Source: Candidatus Nitrosotalea bavarica (GTDB lineage: Archaea > Thermoproteota > Nitrososphaeria > Nitrososphaerales > Nitrosopumilaceae). Taken from it: a stretch of 39,513 nt of DNA. Shown one piece after another: positions 33,218 to 39,513 of the stretch. The DNA is taken from positions 1 to 39,513 of the forward strand of contig NZ_FUYK01000014.1 of the NCBI RefSeq assembly GCF_900167955.1, in the 5' to 3' direction. Position 1 is the first letter of the stretch; the number at the start of each line of letters is the position of its first letter. Made by a program: the position numbers and the translations under genes. Under the pieces are notes generated by a model. That model was not told the origin of the DNA, did not search any database, and saw only the letters and a program-made list of their open reading frames with translations.

Positions 33218-33931
33218 TTGAATATTCATCTGCCATCAATAGGAATTGGGGTGGGAGTTGTAATTGCAGTTGTTGTCATTGTTTTTTTCATGTTTGGACA
33301 AGGCACTCAAAAACAGACTGTGTCATTACCACCGATTCAAACTCAGGGCCAAGGCAATGCCACAACTGGACAAGCATCAATACATTTGTTGATTGATAAT
33401 ACTTCTCCAATACTAGGATCAAAAAATGCTCCAATTACAATGATAGAGTTTGGAGACTATCAGTGCTTTTACTGCCACCAATTCTATAATAGTACAGAGC
33501 CAGATATTGTGAAAAATTATATCAACACAGGTAAAGTTAGGATGGTCTTCAAGGATTTCACCATAATCGGTCAGGATTCTGTAAATGCGGCTCATGCCTC
33601 ACACTGTGCGCAAGAACAGGGGAAATTCTGGGATTATCATGATGCTTTATACAATAACTGGGCCGGAGAAAATACCGGCTGGGCATCATCGGATAACTTG
33701 TTAAAGTTTGCAAAGCAAGTTGGACTAGATCCAAATATGTTTAATCAGTGTATGACTCAATCCAAGTATATTTCTGTAGTTGAGGGAAGTCTATCCAACG
33801 CAAAAGACCTTGGGTTGACAGGAACGCCTGATTTTTTCATCATTTTACCTGACCATACTGTGACCAAAGTGGTAGGAGCACAACCATTCCAAGTTTTTGA
33901 CAATATATTCAAATCGCAGCTAAAGTCATAA
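33218..33931 (+). CDS. Membrane-anchored DsbA-like thiol-disulfide oxidoreductase
   Basis: 237 residues: an N-terminal membrane anchor (about 8-26, GIGVGVVIAVVVIVFFMF), a Gln/Thr-rich linker, and a DsbA/thioredoxin_4 domain. The active site is C83-F-Y-C86 in FGDYQCFYCHQF, and the cis-proline loop is GTPDFFI near residue 208. It should act outside the cytoplasmic membrane, forming or isomerising disulfides in exported proteins; this family is expanded in Nitrososphaerota. A third Cys pair member (HASHCAQEQG, Cys130 region) is also visible. TTG 33218 is the start, in agreement with the TATA box. Confidence 0.9.
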   Translation: MNIHLPSIGIGVGVVIAVVVIVFFMFGQGTQKQTVSLPPIQTQGQGNATTGQASIHLLIDNTSPILGSKNAPITMIEFGDYQCFYCHQFYNSTEPDIVKNYINTGKVRMVFKDFTIIGQDSVNAAHASHCAQEQGKFWDYHDALYNNWAGENTGWASSDNLLKFAKQVGLDPNMFNQCMTQSKYISVVEGSLSNAKDLGLTGTPDFFIILPDHTVTKVVGAQPFQVFDNIFKSQLKS

Positions 33932-34002
33932 AATTTTAAACATTTTCCCATAAAATGACAAAAAATGTCAATCTTTGGGATCATTTTAGATTCTCAAAAT
34001 CC

Positions 34003-34008
34003 TTATAT
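34003..34008 (+). promoter_or_regulatory. TATA box of the HMG-CoA synthase gene
   Basis: TTATAT is centred about 26 nt before the TTG at 34032, again fitting a leaderless transcript with a TTG start. Confidence 0.45.
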
Positions 34009-34031
34009 CTGTAATTGGAAAGCTGAAGCTA

Positions 34032-35426
34032 TTGGCTGCAGGTATAGACGACATAGCCCTCTACGTTCCTAGATTGTTTGTGGATGCCAGAGACTTTGCA
34101 AAGGCTCGTGGTATGGACCCAGACAAGCTCCAAAAAGGTCTAGGCGTATCTCGAATGGCAATTGTAGATACCAATCAAGACCCGGCATGTATGGCTGCAA
34201 ATGCTTGCCTTAGAATAATGGAACGAAATAAGATTGCTCCAAAAGATGTTGGAAGATTATACGTTGCTACAGAATCATCACTTGACGAATCTAAAGCAAT
34301 GAACTCCTATGTGATTGGAATGTTAGAACAAGTCTATGGGAATGATTCCTTTGGACATTGTGGTGGAATAGAATGCAAATTTGCATGTGTTAGTGGGTCA
34401 TATGCTTTGTACGATAATGCTAATTGGATAAGAGCAGGTGAGGCAGAGGGAAAGTCTGCCATTGTGGTGGTGTCAGATATTGCAAAATATGACATGGGTT
34501 CTAGTGGTGAATATACTCAGGGAGCTGGTGCCATTGCAATGCTGTTAAATGACAACCCGCGAATTATGACCTTTGATCCCAAAGTTACTTCAACTTCAAT
34601 TAAAAATGAATATGACTTCTACAGACCATTTGGAAAAGAGACTCCAATTGTCAATGGACAGTATTCTAACTTGCTTTACATGATTCAGGTCAAAAAGGCA
34701 TTGATGGCATACAAAGAAAAGGCACTCTCAACTGGAATAATAAAACTAAAGGAAGGAGAGTCAATTTTGGATTATATTGATTTTATCAACATGCATCTTC
34801 CATACAGCAACATGGGAAAAAAAGCACTGACATATCTTCTAAGACATGAGTGGCGTAGCTTGCCTCGCTGGAAGGGAATCATAGAAAAAATGGGAATGCC
34901 GGAACCTGCACCAAAAGATCCACGTGGAACAATAGAATCAATACTTGCAGATGAAGAGTTTATGCAAAAAGATCACGAGTTTACTAAACGATTTACACAA
35001 ACTGAGGAATTCCAAGAAGCATATGATTCCAAACTTGCAAGTTCTCTTGTTGCAGCAAGTACGGTAGGAAATATTTACACTGCTTCACTTTACATGGGCT
35101 TTAGAAGTTGCCTAGAATTTGAATTCCAAAAGGGTACAGATCTAGATGGTAAGAGATTTGGGTTTGGCTCGTATGGAAGTGGTAGTAGTGCAATGGTCTT
35201 TAGTGGTGTTATAATGCCAACCTACAAAGAAATTGTCAAGAACATGAACTTGGAGGCAGAAATCGGTGACAGGAGAAAAGTATCATTAGAAGAATATGAG
35301 CAGATTCATGAAAGTAAACTTGGTCCAACTGAGAACATTCTTGAGGGCAAAAAAGAGTTCATACTGGTAGGAGTAGGAAGTAGTCCAGAACTTCGGGGGC
35401 AGCGTAAGTATGTGTTTAAAGACTAG
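34032..35426 (+). CDS. Hydroxymethylglutaryl-CoA synthase (long, eukaryote/bacteria-like type)
   Basis: 464 residues. It condenses acetyl-CoA with acetoacetyl-CoA, the first committed step of the mevalonate pathway for archaeal lipids. Catalytic residues are Glu81 (ATESSLDESKA), Cys119 (CKFACVSGS) and His255 (NMHLPYSNMG), with a Gly-rich FGSYGSGSSAMVFSG near the end. Most archaeal HMG-CoA synthases are about 350 residues and partner a thiolase and a DUF35 protein; this one is about 110 residues longer, with an insert (about 275-340), and stands alone. The start is TTG 34032 by TATA spacing and by the beginning of the fold (GIDDIALYVP). Confidence 0.93.
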   Translation: MAAGIDDIALYVPRLFVDARDFAKARGMDPDKLQKGLGVSRMAIVDTNQDPACMAANACLRIMERNKIAPKDVGRLYVATESSLDESKAMNSYVIGMLEQVYGNDSFGHCGGIECKFACVSGSYALYDNANWIRAGEAEGKSAIVVVSDIAKYDMGSSGEYTQGAGAIAMLLNDNPRIMTFDPKVTSTSIKNEYDFYRPFGKETPIVNGQYSNLLYMIQVKKALMAYKEKALSTGIIKLKEGESILDYIDFINMHLPYSNMGKKALTYLLRHEWRSLPRWKGIIEKMGMPEPAPKDPRGTIESILADEEFMQKDHEFTKRFTQTEEFQEAYDSKLASSLVAASTVGNIYTASLYMGFRSCLEFEFQKGTDLDGKRFGFGSYGSGSSAMVFSGVIMPTYKEIVKNMNLEAEIGDRRKVSLEEYEQIHESKLGPTENILEGKKEFILVGVGSSPELRGQRKYVFKD

Positions 35427-35499
35427 CCCATAAAATCGATCCTGACGATCAAAGCAAATCAACAAAAAGGATATAAAATCAGAAATACTGTCACATAGC

Positions 35500-35622
35500 A
35501 TGAAAGACCGTTCAATGCCTGTTTGTTTTACAGCTGAACAATATGCAAAGATTGAGCAGATTGCAAAGCAAAAGGGCATGTTAAACGCAGGCCAGCTTCT
35601 CGAAGAAGTACTAGGCCAATAA
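35500..35622 (+). CDS. Small ribbon-helix-helix-like protein
   Basis: 40 residues: SMPVCFTAEQYAKIEQIAK, then KGMLNAGQLLEEVLG. A strand followed by two helices fits a minimal RHH unit. It starts at ATG 35500 and ends at TAA 35620-35622. The sense of the residues argues against chance, but the size is at the lower limit. Confidence 0.55.
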   Translation: MKDRSMPVCFTAEQYAKIEQIAKQKGMLNAGQLLEEVLGQ

Positions 35623-35693
35623 ACCGAGAACGAACGTTCTCATTTTCTTTCCTTTATGATAACTATTTAATGGATTTAGTTTCATTTTAAAAC

Positions 35694-36104
35694 ATGGGAT
35701 TATTCTCAAAAAAACCTGTTATTTGCAATATTTGCAAAAAAGAGATAGCACATAAACACAAGCCGAAAAGTGAGTGGCAAATTGAGGGTCCGCTTTGCGG
35801 GGATTGTTATGTTATCCAGATGAAAAAATTCTATGAACTAAGTTTGAGACAAAAGTGTGTCACTTGTGGCATGGAAAAAGATGTTCCAGATTTATGGGAA
35901 CCACGATATCAATGGGATATGACTGGTTTGTTGTGTAAGACATGTTTTAACAAAAAGGATCTTGAATTTAAAAATCAAAAATCATTTTGTACAGTATGTC
36001 ACAAAACACTTGGCATGATACGATATAATCCGAAAAAACAATGGATACTTGATGGCCAACTGTGCAAAGAATGTTGGGATGTAAACAAGGCAAAGATGGG
36101 CTAG
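35694..36104 (+). CDS. Protein with three tandem zinc ribbons
   Basis: 136 residues with three similar units of about 43 residues. Each begins with CxxC (CNICKKEI, CVTCGMEK, CTVCHKTL), has a [KQ].[QE]W....G.LC core, and closes with CxxC (CGDC, CKTC, CKEC). Each unit should bind one zinc. The family is unknown to me; nucleic acid or protein binding is likely. It starts at ATG 35694. A C2H2 finger gene follows within 3 nt, so they are co-transcribed. Confidence 0.75.
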   Translation: MGLFSKKPVICNICKKEIAHKHKPKSEWQIEGPLCGDCYVIQMKKFYELSLRQKCVTCGMEKDVPDLWEPRYQWDMTGLLCKTCFNKKDLEFKNQKSFCTVCHKTLGMIRYNPKKQWILDGQLCKECWDVNKAKMG

Positions 36105-36106
36105 CG

Positions 36107-36307
36107 ATGCACATATTCAAAAAATTCAAGTGTGATATATGTAGTGAAAAATTTAGACAACAAGAATACTTGATGCAACATCAGCAGGTATATCATAGTG
36201 ACAAGATATATGATTGTAAAAAATGCAATATGAATTTCTCAAGTATGGAAGAGATGCGAACTCATATGCAAAGATCACACACTTATCGCGGAAAAAGAGA
36301 TTCTTAG
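36107..36307 (+). CDS. Two-finger C2H2 zinc-finger protein
   Basis: 66 residues with two classical C2H2 fingers, both spaced C-x2-C-x12-H-x4-H: CDICSEKF, then HQQVYH; and CKKCNMNF, then HMQRSH. Such fingers are rarer in archaea than in eukaryotes and probably bind nucleic acid here. ATG 36107 comes two nt after the triple-ribbon gene's stop; longer upstream frames overlap that gene and are not needed. The stop overlaps the rpoP stop by 3 bp. Confidence 0.8.
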   Translation: MHIFKKFKCDICSEKFRQQEYLMQHQQVYHSDKIYDCKKCNMNFSSMEEMRTHMQRSHTYRGKRDS

Positions 36308-36513
36308 AAAGCCTTTATTGTTTTTACTACTGGTGGTCTGACCTTTGTAAATACTCTAAAACCACAGATGCATTTTATTTCTGGCAGTCGTGACAATTCA
36401 GATTGTGACACATTAGTTCCACAACGCATGCAAGAATAGTACACACTAAATGTTACTGGTTTTTCTTCTACCGGTATTTCCTCTGCTTGTATTTCTGGAG
36501 TTGGTTCAGACAT
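36304..36513 (-). CDS. rpoP: DNA-directed RNA polymerase subunit P (Rpo12)
   Basis: 69 residues. After an acidic N-terminal extension of about 27 residues (PEIQAEEIPVEEKP), the Rpo12 fold is clear: zinc ligands in YSCMRCG and CICG, then the hallmark RPPVVKTIKA at the C-terminus. Rpo12 joins the Rpo3/Rpo10/Rpo11 assembly platform of archaeal RNA polymerase. It is 13 nt downstream of S10 on the same strand, a typical archaeal order. Confidence 0.9.
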   Translation of the reverse strand: MSEPTPEIQAEEIPVEEKPVTFSVYYSCMRCGTNVSQSELSRLPEIKCICGFRVFTKVRPPVVKTIKAF

Positions 36514-36526
36514 TTTATATCGAAAT

Positions 36527-36835
36527 CTATTTCAAAGTAAGTTCAATGTATACGTCGTTTGGAATTTTGATTCTCATTAATTGTCTTATTGCTCTGTCAT
36601 CTGCACCCAAGTCTATCACTCTTCGATGAATTCGCATTTCCCATTTTTCATAGGTATTTGTTCCTTGACCGCATGGTGACTTTCTTGTAACAACGTTTAA
36701 TGTTTTTACTGGTAACGGTGTAGGACCTTTTACTTTGACACCTGTCTTTTCCCCTATTCCCTTGATTTCTGTGCAGACCCCGTCCAGTCTTTGAAGACTC
36801 GTGCTTGTTAATTTGATTCGGGCTGTCTGTGTCAT
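36527..36835 (-). CDS. rpsJ: 30S ribosomal protein S10 (uS10)
   Basis: 102 residues, complete. Family signatures are TARIKLTSTSLQRLDGVC at the start, the loop GPTPLPVKTLNVVTRKSPCG, and YEKWEMRIHRRVIDL. uS10 sits in the head of the small subunit. The gene begins 9 nt after the EF-1 alpha stop and precedes rpoP, so the three form an operon. Confidence 0.97.
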   Translation of the reverse strand: MTQTARIKLTSTSLQRLDGVCTEIKGIGEKTGVKVKGPTPLPVKTLNVVTRKSPCGQGTNTYEKWEMRIHRRVIDLGADDRAIRQLMRIKIPNDVYIELTLK

Positions 36836-36844
36836 TCAGGTCCC

Positions 36845-38155
36845 TTACTTGGTGTATTTCTCAGTAATTTCCTTTACGATACCTGCTGCAATTGTTGCAC
36901 CCATATCTCTTAAGGCGAATCTTCCCATTTCTGGAAATTCTCCGAATGTTTCAATACACAATGGTCTTACTGGCTTGATTCTAACGATTGCAGAATCTCC
37001 GGCCTTTAAGAATTTTGGATTTTCTTCTTCGATTGCACCAGATTGTGGGTTGATTTTTGCTTCGAATGCAACTATGGTTGCTGCAACTTGAGCTGTATGT
37101 GCATGCATTACTGGTGTATAACCAGGCGAAATTGCTGTTGGATGGTGAATAACTATGATCTGAGCTCGGAATTCTTTTGCCACGTTCGGTGGTGCGTCAG
37201 CTGTTCCGATAACATCCCCTCTGTGGATATCTTTCTTTTCAATACCTCTCAAGTTGAATCCAATGTTGTCACCTGGTTCTGCAGATGACATTTCAGTGTG
37301 GTGTGTTTCAATTGACTTGATTTCTCCAATTGCTCCTGATGGCATGACAACTATTTTCATACCTGGTTTTGCAACTCCGGTTTCGACACGTCCTACTGGG
37401 ACTGTACCTACACCGGTGATTGTATAAACATCCTGAACTGGAATTCTGAGTGGTTTACCTGTTGGCTTGTCTGGCATCTTGAATTCATCAAATGCTTCGT
37501 ATAGTGTTTTACCTGTCCACCATGGCATGTTTGGTGATTTCTTGACCAAATTATCGCCCTTCCAACCTGAGACTGGAATGATTGCTACATTTTCAAGCTT
37601 GTAACCTACTGATTTTAATAATTTCTCTGCTTTTTCTTTTGCTGCCTTGAACGCTGCTTCTGAAAAGTTACTATCATCCATTTTATTGATTGCAACTGCG
37701 AGTTGTCCCACACCTAATGTTCTAAGTAAGAAAGCGTGTTCTCTTGCTTGTCCGCCTGGTGCGGTTGCAGTATCTGTTTCACCTTCTTTGGCTGATAAGA
37801 CTAACACTGCACAGTCTGCTTCTGAAGCTCCTGTGATCATGTTTTTGATAAAGTCTCTGTGACCTGGTGCATCAATTAATGTGAAGAAGTATTTCGGAGA
37901 TTCGAATTTTTGAAAAGCTAAATCGATTGTAATACCTCTCTCTCTTTCGTCTTTGATATTGTCCATGACCCATGCATATTTGAAAGTGTCACCTTTTCCG
38001 GTCTTCTCGGATTCGGCTGCATGTTGGGCTATGGTTCTTTCATCAACTAAGCCCAATTCCATTAAAAAGTGACCCATGGTTGTAGATTTACCGTTATCGA
38101 TGTGTCCTACGACAATCATGTTCAAGTGAGGTTTTCTTGCTGCTGCTGTACTCAT
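36845..38155 (-). CDS. tuf: Translation elongation factor 1 alpha (aEF1A)
   Basis: 436 residues, complete. GTPase motifs are VVGHIDNGKSTTMG (G1), DAPGHRDF (G3) and INKMD (G4); domains 2 and 3 follow (TITGVGTVPVGRVETG, then IVRIKPVRPLCIE). It delivers aminoacyl-tRNA to the ribosome. The G1 loop has DNGK where most archaea have DHGK and eukaryotes DSGK. It is the first gene of the EF1A-S10-rpoP operon and is divergent from FBP aldolase/phosphatase. There is no intein. Confidence 0.97.
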   Translation of the reverse strand: MSTAAARKPHLNMIVVGHIDNGKSTTMGHFLMELGLVDERTIAQHAAESEKTGKGDTFKYAWVMDNIKDERERGITIDLAFQKFESPKYFFTLIDAPGHRDFIKNMITGASEADCAVLVLSAKEGETDTATAPGGQAREHAFLLRTLGVGQLAVAINKMDDSNFSEAAFKAAKEKAEKLLKSVGYKLENVAIIPVSGWKGDNLVKKSPNMPWWTGKTLYEAFDEFKMPDKPTGKPLRIPVQDVYTITGVGTVPVGRVETGVAKPGMKIVVMPSGAIGEIKSIETHHTEMSSAEPGDNIGFNLRGIEKKDIHRGDVIGTADAPPNVAKEFRAQIIVIHHPTAISPGYTPVMHAHTAQVAATIVAFEAKINPQSGAIEEENPKFLKAGDSAIVRIKPVRPLCIETFGEFPEMGRFALRDMGATIAAGIVKEITEKYTK

Positions 38156-38268
38156 GTAGGATGTTACTTGAGAAGGGCTTTATTAGCATTTTCATTTTTT
38201 AATTTTTTTTACATTAAAAATTGAATTATTTTCTGACTCGATCATTTAGATCAACTTTTTTCACATGG

Positions 38269-38275
38269 TATAAAT
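38269..38275 (+). promoter_or_regulatory. TATA box of the FBP aldolase/phosphatase gene
   Basis: TATAAAT is centred 28 nt before the ATG at 38300, fitting a leaderless transcript. Confidence 0.55.
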
Positions 38276-38299
38276 CGAACTATTTTATCATCATCAATA

Positions 38300-39513
38300 A
38301 TGAAAATTACAGTAACAGTAATCAAAGCTGATGTTGGCGGAATAGGTGGACATACAAGACCAAGTGATGGCCTACTTACCGCTGTGAAAAATCTTGTAAA
38401 GCCACAAGTAAGAAAAGATGGTAAAGGACTTCTAATTGATTCCTATATCGGATATTGTGGAGATGACATTCACATCGTCATGACTCATACAAAGGGCGTT
38501 AATAATTCTCAAGTTCATGGACTTGCGTGGCATGCATTTGAAGCTGCAACTAGAGTTGCAAAAAGCGAAGGACTGTACGGTGCAGGCCAAGATCTACTGA
38601 AAGATTCATTCTCTGGAAATGTGAAAGGCATGGGACCAGGTGTCGCAGAATTGACATTTGATGAGAGACCCAATGAAGCATTTACAATTTATGCCGCAGA
38701 CAAGACAGAACCTGGAGCATTCAACTATCCATTTTACAGAATGTTTGTTGATGCATTATCAAATACAGGACTAATTGTAAATCAGAACTTGGCAAAAGGT
38801 GTCAAGATATCAGTAATGGATGTCGAGAAAGGAAAAATTGCAACACTAAACATGTGGGAAGACAAGCCAACACTTGAAGCTGCACTGATGTATCCTGGAA
38901 GATATGTGATATCTACTGTAGATACCAAGGACAATCAGCCAATTTTATCTGCATCAACTGACAGACTACACAATATAGCGGGAACCTATGTTGGAAAAGA
39001 TGACCCAATATGCATAATACGAACTCAGAAAGACTTTCCGGCAACAGAAGAAGCAGGGGCTGCATTTAACAATCCACATCTCGTAGCAGGAAACACGAGA
39101 GGTAGTCACCATATGCCCTTGATGCCAGTGAAAATAAATTCTCCAGCAAGTATCAACTATGCAATTCCAATCGTATCTGCACTTGTGTTTTCAATGCACA
39201 ATGGTGTGCTAATAGGTCCAATTGATGGGTTTGCAACTGCAGACTGGGATTATGTTAGAAACATTGCAATGAAAAGAGCAATTGCAATTAGAAGCCAAGG
39301 ATTTGTCCATCCTGCAACACTTGTTCCAGATGAGCTAGAATATGGTGTAGGATACAAGGCAAGAATGAGTGTATTGTGGAGTAAAATGAGACCAATTCCA
39401 GGTTCACATCCAAATGTAAAGCCGGGACAAAAATCAAATCAAAATAATATACCAGGTCAGAAACCACAACAAGGACAAAGACCACAACAACCAGGTCAGA
39501 AACCACAACAAGG
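38300..39513 (+). CDS. fbp: Fructose 1,6-bisphosphate aldolase/phosphatase (partial at right edge)
   Basis: At least 404 residues, stop not reached. This bifunctional archaeal enzyme condenses triose phosphates and then dephosphorylates FBP to fructose-6-phosphate, driving gluconeogenesis one way. Diagnostic segments are IKADVGGIGGHTRPSDG, YCGDDIHIVMTH, GMGPGVAELTFDERPNEAF, NTRGSHHMPLMPV and GPIDGFATADWDYVRN. The catalytic domain ends around residue 370. An unusual hydrophilic tail then begins, rich in Pro, Gln and Gly with repeats of PGQKPQQ, still open at the window's end. Usual members are about 365-385 residues, so the tail is extra. Confidence 0.95.
   Translation, partial: MKITVTVIKADVGGIGGHTRPSDGLLTAVKNLVKPQVRKDGKGLLIDSYIGYCGDDIHIVMTHTKGVNNSQVHGLAWHAFEAATRVAKSEGLYGAGQDLLKDSFSGNVKGMGPGVAELTFDERPNEAFTIYAADKTEPGAFNYPFYRMFVDALSNTGLIVNQNLAKGVKISVMDVEKGKIATLNMWEDKPTLEAALMYPGRYVISTVDTKDNQPILSASTDRLHNIAGTYVGKDDPICIIRTQKDFPATEEAGAAFNNPHLVAGNTRGSHHMPLMPVKINSPASINYAIPIVSALVFSMHNGVLIGPIDGFATADWDYVRNIAMKRAIAIRSQGFVHPATLVPDELEYGVGYKARMSVLWSKMRPIPGSHPNVKPGQKSNQNNIPGQKPQQGQRPQQPGQKPQQ
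39452..39513. repeat. 39-bp-period repeat encoding a Pro/Gln tail
   Basis: ccaggtcagaaaccacaaca plus agg occurs at 39452-39474 and again at 39491-39513, a period of 39 bp (13 codons). The intervening DNA is a diverged half-copy. It codes for PGQKPQQ units at the end of the FBP aldolase/phosphatase gene and may continue past the window. Confidence 0.8.

Noticed and set aside
39288-39506. Minus-strand Val/Leu-rich frame at the right edge
   Set aside because: It is antisense to the FBP aldolase/phosphatase gene and its Pro/Gln repeat tail.

Overview
The window is AT-rich DNA that looks like a chromosome fragment of an ammonia-oxidising archaeon of the Nitrososphaerota (Thaumarchaeota), most likely near Nitrosopumilus, Nitrosarchaeum or Nitrosotenuis. 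The grounds are archaeal information genes (EF-1 alpha, S10 and Rpo12/RpoP in one run), a type II archaeal GAPDH, a bifunctional FBP aldolase/phosphatase, a preflagellin-type peptidase, a TrmB regulator and a Hjc-type resolvase. Several well-spaced TATA boxes sit about 25-28 nt before start codons, as expected for leaderless transcripts, and many genes start with TTG. The genus is inferred from protein character, not from a marker comparison.

Positions 1-15300 are an accessory signalling and surface region. It holds three sensor histidine kinases (counting the one at 23448), four complete stand-alone receiver proteins and a possible fifth at the left edge, a UspA protein, a ribbon-helix-helix regulator and a TPR protein with a recent internal duplication. 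It also has a secreted YVTN beta-propeller gene broken by an apparent one-base frameshift, a membrane-anchored matrixin-like protein whose zinc motif is damaged, a CBS protein, a very large Ig-like surface protein and a TrmB regulator. Positions 15300-25000 carry a preflagellin peptidase, small membrane and zinc proteins, a tightly overlapped four-gene operon (sugar nucleotidyltransferase, F420/LLM oxidoreductase, SCP-x-type thiolase, DUF35 partner), a Hjc-like resolvase, a flavin-reductase fusion and a divergent receiver/kinase pair.

Positions 25200-28100 hold a TIR-domain gene overlapping a zinc-ribbon gene, then a three-gene operon read on the minus strand: an unknown anchored membrane protein, a CrcB/Fluc fluoride channel and a DUF190 protein. 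In front of it is a convincing fluoride (crcB) riboswitch with its own TATA box. A perfect 9-bp hairpin shares three bases with the riboswitch pseudoknot and covers the Shine-Dalgarno-like sequence of the first gene. This is the best regulatory find in the window. Positions 28100-29230 are a patch of small or broken genes.

Positions 29300-39513 are mostly housekeeping: threonine synthase, a CNNM/CorC transporter, GAPDH, a DsbA-like oxidoreductase, HMG-CoA synthase of the long type, small zinc-finger genes, rpoP-S10-EF1A, and FBP aldolase/phosphatase running off the right edge with an odd Pro/Gln repeat tail. GAPDH and FBP aldolase/phosphatase fit gluconeogenesis; HMG-CoA synthase feeds the mevalonate route to archaeal lipids.

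I found no tRNA, rRNA, CRISPR array or insertion sequence.
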